Shown: piece by piece, positions 52,295-57,758 of the stretch | How the letters are laid out: every line of letters starts with the position of its first letter | Numbering within the stretch: the stretch's first letter is position 1 | Origin: JBQTIU01 sp052387815 | GTDB lineage: Bacteria; Pseudomonadota; Alphaproteobacteria; CACIAM-22H2 | Length of the DNA: 57,758 nt | NCBI GenBank assembly: GCA_052387815.1 | Contig: JBQTIU010000008.1 | Span: 1 to 57,758, forward strand | Direction of reading: 5' to 3' | Program-made: the position numbers and the translations under genes | The notes under the pieces: model-generated | The model's database searches: none | The model's input: only the letters and a program-made list of their open reading frames with translations | Told to the model about the DNA's origin: nothing

Positions 52295-53373
52295 CCGCGC
52301 CCATCCCGCGGCCGGGGATCATGTCGATCGAGCCCTATGTCCCCGGCCGGTCGACCCTGCCCGGCCAAGCCAAGACCATCAAGCTGTCGTCGAACGAGGG
52401 GGCGCTGGGGCCGAGTCCGCGCGCGCTCGCCGCCTACACCGCGGCAGCGGCGGAGATCCACCGCTACCCGGACGGGAGTTGCGCCGACTTGCGCGCGGCG
52501 ATCGGCAAGCGGTTCGGGCTCGATCCCGAGCGCATTGTCTGCGGCGCCGGGTCGGACGAGCTGATCGCGCTCTTGGCCCGCGCCTATGCCGGCCCCGGCG
52601 ACGAGGTGCTGTACAGCGCGTACGGCTTCCTCATGTACCCGACCGCCGCCCATGGCGCCGGCGCCACACCGGTGGCGGTGCCGGAGCGGGAGTACACGGC
52701 CGATGTCGACGCGCTGCTCGCCAAGGCGGGACCGCGAACGAAAATCTGTTTCCTCGCCAATCCCAACAATCCCACCGGCACCTTCCTGTCCGCCGCCGAC
52801 GTCAAGCTCTTGCGTTCCGGCCTGCCGCAATCCGTCCTCCTGGTCGTCGACGCCGCCTACGCCGAGTACGTGATACGCAACGACTACTCGCCCGGCATCG
52901 AGCTAGTGGACGGGAACGACAACGTCGTGATGCTGCGCACCTTCTCCAAGATCTTCGGGCTCGCCGCCCTGCGGCTCGGCTGGGCCTATTGTCCGCCTCC
53001 CGTGGCCGAGGTGCTCAACCGCCTGCGCGGACCGTTCAACGTGTCGGCCCCGGCCCAGGCCGCCGGCATCGCCGCGCTTGCCGACCTCGCGTTCCTTGAT
53101 GCCTGCCGCTCGCACAACGACATCTGGCGGCCCTGGCTGGCCCGCGAGCTCGCGGCGCTCGGGCTCGAGGTAATCCCCAGCGTCGCCAATTTCGTCCTCG
53201 TGGAGTTTCCGGCCACTGGGACGAAGACCGCCGTCGACGCCCGTCTCAACGCGGCCGGGATCATCGCGCGCTCGGTCGATGGCTACGGCCTGCCCCGGCA
53301 TTTGCGCATCACCATCGGCACCGAGGCCGAGATGCGCGCGGCTGTGGCGGCGTTCGCGGACATCCTTGCATGA
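52291..53373 (+). CDS. hisC: Histidinol-phosphate / aromatic aminotransferase
   Basis: A 360-residue fold-type I aminotransferase. It has the IKLSSNEGALGPSPRA opening, PNNPTGTF, VVDAAYAEY and the catalytic Lys in TFSKIFGLAALRLGW. A C-terminal LRITIGTEAEM region follows. HisC-like enzymes in alphaproteobacteria also aminate aromatic keto acids. Placement between chorismate mutase and tyrA, with four-base overlaps on both sides, suggests a role in tyrosine formation here, with histidine synthesis possible. Confidence 0.92.
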   Translation: MTAPIPRPGIMSIEPYVPGRSTLPGQAKTIKLSSNEGALGPSPRALAAYTAAAAEIHRYPDGSCADLRAAIGKRFGLDPERIVCGAGSDELIALLARAYAGPGDEVLYSAYGFLMYPTAAHGAGATPVAVPEREYTADVDALLAKAGPRTKICFLANPNNPTGTFLSAADVKLLRSGLPQSVLLVVDAAYAEYVIRNDYSPGIELVDGNDNVVMLRTFSKIFGLAALRLGWAYCPPPVAEVLNRLRGPFNVSAPAQAAGIAALADLAFLDACRSHNDIWRPWLARELAALGLEVIPSVANFVLVEFPATGTKTAVDARLNAAGIIARSVDGYGLPRHLRITIGTEAEMRAAVAAFADILA

Positions 53374-54263
53374 GGACGCGCCCGAGGCCCCTGTTCGACC
53401 GCGTCGCCATCATCGGCCTTGGACTCGTCGGCTCCTCGCTTGCCCGAGTCATCCGGCAACAGCGCCTGGCCCGGCGCGTGGTCGCCTGCGATCGCGCGCC
53501 GGGCGTCCGCGCCAGGGTCAAGAAGCTCGGTCTTGCCGACGAGGTCGTGGCCGACCCGGCGGCGGCGGTCGCGGACGCCGATCTGGTCGTCGTTTGCGCG
53601 CCGATGTCGACCTATGCGACGCTCGGGCGGGCGATCGCCCCGCGGCTCAAGCCGGGCGCCATCTTGACCGATGTCGGCTCCGTCAAGCAGCCGGTGGCGG
53701 CCGGTCTCGGTGGCCATCTCCGGGAAGGGGCGCATCTCGTCCCCGGCCATCCGATCGCCGGCACCGAGCATTCCGGCCCCGATGCCGGCTTCGCGGAGCT
53801 GTTCCACGGGCGCTGGTGCATCTTGACCCCGGCGCAGGGGACCGATGCGAGGGCGGTCGCCAGGGTGGCGGCGCTGTGGCGGCGCGCCGGCATGAGGATC
53901 GCCACCATGGACGCCGGCCACCACGACCGCGTGCTCGCCATCACCAGCCACGTCCCGCACCTCATCGCCTACACGATCGTCAATACGGTGAGCGACCTCG
54001 AATGGCACATGAAGGCGGAGGTGATCAAATTCGCCGCCAGCGGTTTCCGCGACTTCACCCGGGTCGCCGCCTCCGACCCCGTGATGTGGCGCGACATATT
54101 CCTCTACAACCGCGAGGCGGTCATCGACATGATGGGTCGTCTTTACGAGGACATCGCCCTCCTGCAGAAGGCGATCCGCTCGGGCGACGGCAAGCGCTTG
54201 AAGGCCGTCTTCGCCCGCGCGCGCCGCATCCGCCGCTCGATCGTCCAGGCGAAGCAGGACTGA
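53370..54263 (+). CDS. tyrA: Prephenate/arogenate dehydrogenase
   Basis: A 297-residue NAD(P)-dependent dehydrogenase, making 4-hydroxyphenylpyruvate (or tyrosine from arogenate). It has the dinucleotide loop IIGLGLVGSSLAR, VVVCAPMSTY, the active-site HPIAGTEHSGPDAG and the C-terminal helical domain with AITSHVPHLIAY and GFRDFTRVA. ATG overlaps the hisC stop. The operon chorismate mutase-hisC-tyrA encodes chorismate to tyrosine as a unit. Confidence 0.95.
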   Translation: MRTRPRPLFDRVAIIGLGLVGSSLARVIRQQRLARRVVACDRAPGVRARVKKLGLADEVVADPAAAVADADLVVVCAPMSTYATLGRAIAPRLKPGAILTDVGSVKQPVAAGLGGHLREGAHLVPGHPIAGTEHSGPDAGFAELFHGRWCILTPAQGTDARAVARVAALWRRAGMRIATMDAGHHDRVLAITSHVPHLIAYTIVNTVSDLEWHMKAEVIKFAASGFRDFTRVAASDPVMWRDIFLYNREAVIDMMGRLYEDIALLQKAIRSGDGKRLKAVFARARRIRRSIVQAKQD

Positions 54264-54275
54264 GCCCGCGCCGCG

Positions 54276-55310
54276 TCACTCCAAGCGCAGCGGCTCCAGG
54301 CGCAACAAGGGGAACCCGGCGACCGACAACCGTCCGTCCTGGGCGGTCACTGGGATGGCGAGCGGCTTGCCGCCGTCCGGCGAGCCCTGGCGGGCGACGA
54401 GGTTAAGGCCGATCTTGAGGGCCGCCGCCTCGACCGGCCTCATCAGCCGCGCGGCGGCCATGGCGTCGACGGCCTCGCCGTAGCCCTTCAAGCGCGCCGC
54501 GAAGGCGCCGAGCGGGCGGTTGCGCTCGTCGAGCGCCAAGGTGCCGCTGGCCTCGAGCTCGAGCGCGCCCCAGACCACCGCCACCCGGTTGATCTCGATC
54601 GTGCCGCCATCCTGGCGCCAGGCGGCAAGCGCGCTCGCCAGCTTCCCCTTGGGAAGCGCGCCCTTGAAGGACGCATCGAGTTCGGCCCGCTCGATCTTCT
54701 CGCCGAGGCTGGGAAGGGGGGTCGTGGCCATGACCGCCTCGGCGATCGCGACCGTTGCCTCGAGCGTCTCGGTGTCGTGGGTCGGCGTGGCCGGGCGGTG
54801 CAGGCGCAGGCCAAGGGTCGCACGGCGCACCTTGGTGATCGCGCCCGCCGGCGAGCGGGCGAGGTCGAGGTCGCCCAAATCGAGGTGCAGTGCGACGAGC
54901 TTGCCCTCGGCCCCCACCACGGCGCGGCCCTGGGACCGCTGGGCGCGGAGCCGGAAGCTTTCCCTCATGCCCCCGGCGCCGACCGAAACTACGTGCTCGC
55001 CCGCCAGTTCGAACGGCGCCTCGCCCATCGCCCACGGTATGAACTCGGCGGTCAAGGATTGCCCGCGCCATTCCCAAGCCGTTGGCCCGGCGCCCGCCAT
55101 CGCCGGGCCGTCGACGGCGATCCGCCAGGCGAGGGGAAACCCGGACACGGCAAGGGCGCGATATTCGACCCTCAGACCCTCGAGGCGTCGCGCCTCGACC
55201 CACTGCGTGAACCGCGCCTCGATGCCCGAGGCGATCCACGACCACGCGGCGCCCCAGCCGGCGAGGGCCAGCCCGCAGACGGCGAGGACGACGACGACTC
55301 GGCGGCGCAT
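54276..55310 (-). CDS. DUF2125 domain-containing protein
   Basis: A 344-residue protein with an N-terminal membrane anchor or signal (VVVVLAVCGLALAGWGAAWSW) followed by a large beta-rich DUF2125 region. Visible family-like segments are YRALAVSGFPLAWRI, GAEGKLVALHLDLGDLDL and a terminal LPLLRLEPL-like GFPLLRLEPLRLE. Function is unknown; it is expected in the periplasm. Located convergent with tyrA (12-base gap), the usual position in related genomes from memory. Confidence 0.85.
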   Translation of the reverse strand: MRRRVVVVLAVCGLALAGWGAAWSWIASGIEARFTQWVEARRLEGLRVEYRALAVSGFPLAWRIAVDGPAMAGAGPTAWEWRGQSLTAEFIPWAMGEAPFELAGEHVVSVGAGGMRESFRLRAQRSQGRAVVGAEGKLVALHLDLGDLDLARSPAGAITKVRRATLGLRLHRPATPTHDTETLEATVAIAEAVMATTPLPSLGEKIERAELDASFKGALPKGKLASALAAWRQDGGTIEINRVAVVWGALELEASGTLALDERNRPLGAFAARLKGYGEAVDAMAAARLMRPVEAAALKIGLNLVARQGSPDGGKPLAIPVTAQDGRLSVAGFPLLRLEPLRLE

Positions 55311-55495
55311 GGCAACCTTTTATATGCCGGCCGCCTTCAGCGGCAAAGCCCGGCCCGCGGACTTCCCTTGGCCGGGCGGGCGCCGCTATGCTGGCGCCCG
55401 CCATGTCCGTTCGAGCGATCCTCGCTGGGCTTGCCGCTCGTCGTTCCGGCGCTGGGGCGCCGGCCGGCAGGCGCGCTTGCCCGCGATCGCGCGCC

Positions 55496-56074
55496 ATGGG
55501 CCAGCGGGGCGAGCCGATCGGGGCCGGCCAGCCGCCGCCCGCCGACGGCAAGGACGCCTGGGTCTTTGCCTACGGGTCGCTGATGTGGGACCCGGGGTTT
55601 CCCTTCGAGGAGGCGCGGCCGGCGCTGCTCCGGGGCTACCACCGCGCCTTGTGCATCTACTCGACCCGTTATCGCGGCACGCCCGACCAGCCGGGACTGG
55701 TCCTCGGGCTCGACCGCGGCGGGGCCTGCCGCGGCATCGCCTACCGCGTGGCGGCGGCCAACGTCGCGCGGGTGATGGACTATCTCTGGCATCGCGAGAT
55801 GCTCAACCGCGTCTACAGCCTCAAGACGCTGCCGGTGCGCATCGCCACCGGCGAGGTCAAGGCCCGCGCCTTCGTGGTCGATCGCCGCCATCGTCAATAC
55901 GCCGGCAAGCTGGCGCACGAGCGCCTCGCCGAGCTGGTGTGCCAGGGGCACGGCCAGCGCGGTGCTTGCAAGTCCTATCTCGAGAACACGGTCCGGCACC
56001 TGGATGGGCTCGGCATCACCGACGGCCCGCTGCATGCGCTCTTGAATCGGGTGCGCGAGACGGCCAGGCGTTGA
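55496..56074 (+). CDS. Gamma-glutamylcyclotransferase, ChaC family
   Basis: A 192-residue GGCT-fold protein: FAYGSLMWDPGFPF opens the fold, then YSTRYRGTPDQPGLVLGL, GIAYRV and YLWHREMLNRVY with the catalytic Glu. ChaC-type enzymes degrade glutathione to 5-oxoproline and Cys-Gly. Homology begins about 20 residues after the ATG at 55496. The frame is open further to 55388 but the extension is Arg/Ala-rich and not family-like, so the exact start is uncertain. Confidence 0.88.
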   Translation: MGQRGEPIGAGQPPPADGKDAWVFAYGSLMWDPGFPFEEARPALLRGYHRALCIYSTRYRGTPDQPGLVLGLDRGGACRGIAYRVAAANVARVMDYLWHREMLNRVYSLKTLPVRIATGEVKARAFVVDRRHRQYAGKLAHERLAELVCQGHGQRGACKSYLENTVRHLDGLGITDGPLHALLNRVRETARR

Positions 56075-56085
56075 CCCCGTCGGCC

Positions 56086-56123
56086 GTCAGCGCTCGGCAA
56101 TCAGCGCTCAGCCCTCAGCCCTC
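56086..56123. repeat. Degenerate short tandem repeat between convergent genes
   Basis: CAGCGCTC occurs at 56088-56095 and again at 56102-56109, followed by two copies of AGCCCTC (56110-56123). It fills the 85-base gap between the ChaC-like gene and nrdJ. Similar CAGCGCTCAGCCCTC arrays are dispersed in some alphaproteobacterial genomes as I recall; origin here is unproven. Confidence 0.6.
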
Positions 56124-56159
56124 ATCGATCGGCAAGATGGCGTCGAGCGTGCGGGAATT

Positions 56160-57758
56160 TCACGCGCACTTCGAATAGTCGCAGCTCGTGCACGTATCGC
56201 AGCCTTCGAGGCGGATCAGCGACGGGCCGCCGCATTTCGGGCACTGGCGCACATAGGCCCGGGGCAGGCTCGCGACCGGGCGCGCGGGCCCCGAGGCCAT
56301 GGGGTCGTGACCCGCATCGCCGGTCCCGCCCTGCGCCGCCACCAGCAGCCCGGCCTGCGCATCCCGGTGCGTGCGCGCCGCAAGGAACCCGACATCGATC
56401 ATGTGGCGCTCGATGACCTCGCCGATCGCGGCGAGGAGCGAGGGCACGTAGCGGCCGGCCAGCCATTGCCCGCCGCGCGGGTCGAACACGGCCTTGAGCT
56501 CCTCGACCACGAACGACACGTCGCCGCCGCGCCGGAACACGGCCGAGATCATGCGCGTGAGCGCCACCGTCCACGGGTAGTGCTCCATGTTCTTCGAGTT
56601 GATGAACACCTCGAAGGGCCGGCGCCGCCCGTCCTGGACCACGTCGTTGATGGTGATGTAAATGGCGTGCTCGCTGTCGGGCCAGCGCACCTTGTAGGTG
56701 CGGCCGGGCAGGGCCGCGGGCCGGTCGAGCGGCTGGGTCATGTAGACGACGCCGCCGGCCTCGAACGGGTCGGCGGGACGGGCCGGCGGCCGGCCCAAGG
56801 GCAGGGCCTGCTGCACCGGCGAGGCGGCCTTCGTTTTCGCCCCGTCCTTGGCCTCGAGCACCGCCCCGGTCACCGGATTGGGGCGGTAGGTCGTGCAGCC
56901 CTTGCAGCCGAGGTCGTAGGCCTGGAGGTAGACGTCCTTGAACGCCGCGAAGGAGAGATCGGCCGGGCAGTTGATGGTCTTGGAGATCGAGGCGTCGCTG
57001 TATTTCTGCGCCGCCGCCTGCATGATCACGTGGTCGCCCGGCGTCAGCGCCTGGGCGTCGACGAAGGCCTCCGGCAGCGGCGCCGTCTCGCCCCTGAGCT
57101 TGCGGAACAGCCGATAGGCGTAGTCGGTCACCTCCTCGGCTTGGCGCGTGCCGTCGGGCATCAGCACGTTGCGCGTGTACTTGAAGCTGAACACCGGCTC
57201 CAACCCCGAAGAGACGTTGTCGGCGAACAGCGAGATGGTGCCGGTCGGCGCGATCGCCGTCAGCGTGCCGTTGCGCATGCCGAGTTGCGCGATCCGCGCG
57301 CGCACGTCTTCGTCGAGCCCCGCCACGTTTTCACCGGCCAGGAACCGGTCCCGGTCGTAGAGCGGAAAGCTGCCCTTCTCGGCCGCCAAGTCCGCCGACG
57401 CGTGATAGGCCGAGCGCTGGATCGCCTTCATCCACATCTCCGAGAGCGCCACGGCCGGGCTGGAGCCGTAGCGGGCGCCGCACATGATCAGTGCGTCGGC
57501 CAAGCCGGTGACGCCGAGGCCGATGCGCCGCTTCGCCCTGGCCTCGGCCATCTGTTGCTCCAGCGGGAACCTGGAAACGTCGACGACATTGTCCATGAGC
57601 CTGATGGCCACGGGCACCAGCCGCTGAAGCTCAGCGACGTTGAGCCGAGCGTCGGCGCTGAACGGATCCCTGACCAGCGCCGCCAGGTTGATCGAGCCGA
57701 GCAGGCAGGCGCCGTAGGGCGGCAGCGGCTCCTCGCCGCACGGATTGGTCGCGCTGAT
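56160..57758 (-). CDS. nrdJ: Vitamin B12-dependent ribonucleotide reductase (class II), C-terminal part
   Basis: The last 532 residues of a NrdJ, cut by the window edge. It begins inside the active-site region with NPCGEEPLPPYGACLLGSINL. GLGVTGLADALIMCGARYG, TLTAIAPTGTISLFADNVSS and SKTINCPADLSF follow, with the GCKGCTTYRPN segment after them. The C-terminal tail carries a zinc-ribbon type motif (CPKCGG, then CDTCTSCDYSKCA). The enzyme reduces ribonucleotides with adenosylcobalamin, independent of oxygen. It converges with the ChaC gene. The N-terminal portion lies beyond the window. Confidence 0.95.
   Translation of the reverse strand: MSATNPCGEEPLPPYGACLLGSINLAALVRDPFSADARLNVAELQRLVPVAIRLMDNVVDVSRFPLEQQMAEARAKRRIGLGVTGLADALIMCGARYGSSPAVALSEMWMKAIQRSAYHASADLAAEKGSFPLYDRDRFLAGENVAGLDEDVRARIAQLGMRNGTLTAIAPTGTISLFADNVSSGLEPVFSFKYTRNVLMPDGTRQAEEVTDYAYRLFRKLRGETAPLPEAFVDAQALTPGDHVIMQAAAQKYSDASISKTINCPADLSFAAFKDVYLQAYDLGCKGCTTYRPNPVTGAVLEAKDGAKTKAASPVQQALPLGRPPARPADPFEAGGVVYMTQPLDRPAALPGRTYKVRWPDSEHAIYITINDVVQDGRRRPFEVFINSKNMEHYPWTVALTRMISAVFRRGGDVSFVVEELKAVFDPRGGQWLAGRYVPSLLAAIGEVIERHMIDVGFLAARTHRDAQAGLLVAAQGGTGDAGHDPMASGPARPVASLPRAYVRQCPKCGGPSLIRLEGCDTCTSCDYSKCA

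Overview
The window is about 58 kb of high-GC DNA, densely coding on both strands, with almost all coding sequence ending in G or C at the third codon position. Gene content and order point to an alphaproteobacterium, most likely near the Rhodospirillales. The signs are metX-metW followed by a chorismate mutase-hisC-tyrA block and a DUF2125 gene, phaR beside a PHA operon, a B12-dependent ribonucleotide reductase, a TAXI-type TRAP transporter, and an adenylate cyclase with a TolB-like and TPR tail. This placement is inferred from gene content only. No rRNA, tRNA, CRISPR array, transposase or prophage gene was seen.

Layout. 157-915 is an SDR oxidoreductase. 1085-12780 is the most coherent accessory region, an amino-sugar and cell-wall-sugar salvage locus. 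It holds nagA, nagK, murQ, a GntR regulator, a SIS-domain deaminase, a GNAT acetyltransferase, a complete oligopeptide-type ABC importer (binding protein, two permeases, two ATPases) and anmK. Shared TTGGTAT-type sites lie in all three of its control regions, so it reads as one regulon for importing and degrading (anhydro)muramic sugars down to fructose-6-phosphate. 13048-17067 is a PotFABC-like polyamine importer. 17125-20933 holds an adenylate cyclase, a YHS protein, SixA and an orphan small protein. 20984-29165 holds a TAXI-TRAP transporter, an SDR, an acyl-CoA ligase and a tandem acyl-CoA dehydrogenase pair, followed by an adenine deaminase at 29175. 30309-35853 holds an MFS exporter, a DUF1194 protein and a PhnDCEE importer with no C-P lyase beside it.

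36572-39743 has a class III aminotransferase and a PAS-GGDEF-EAL protein whose GGDEF motif is degenerate. 39842-44483 is the polyhydroxyalkanoate region: phaR, a small ORF overlapping phaC out of frame, phaC, phaA, phaB and a CMD-family protein. 44546-48545 holds a haloacid dehalogenase-like protein, a GST, gloB and a K+/H+ antiporter. 48647-54263 holds a methyltransferase, metW-metX (methionine), and the chorismate mutase-hisC-tyrA operon (tyrosine). The right end has DUF2125, a ChaC-like cyclotransferase and the C-terminal part of nrdJ, which runs off the edge.

The best candidate for something undescribed is the 1085-12780 locus. It pairs anhydro-MurNAc kinase and MurNAc-6-P etherase with a dedicated peptide-type ABC importer, under a GntR regulator whose effector domain appears internally shortened.
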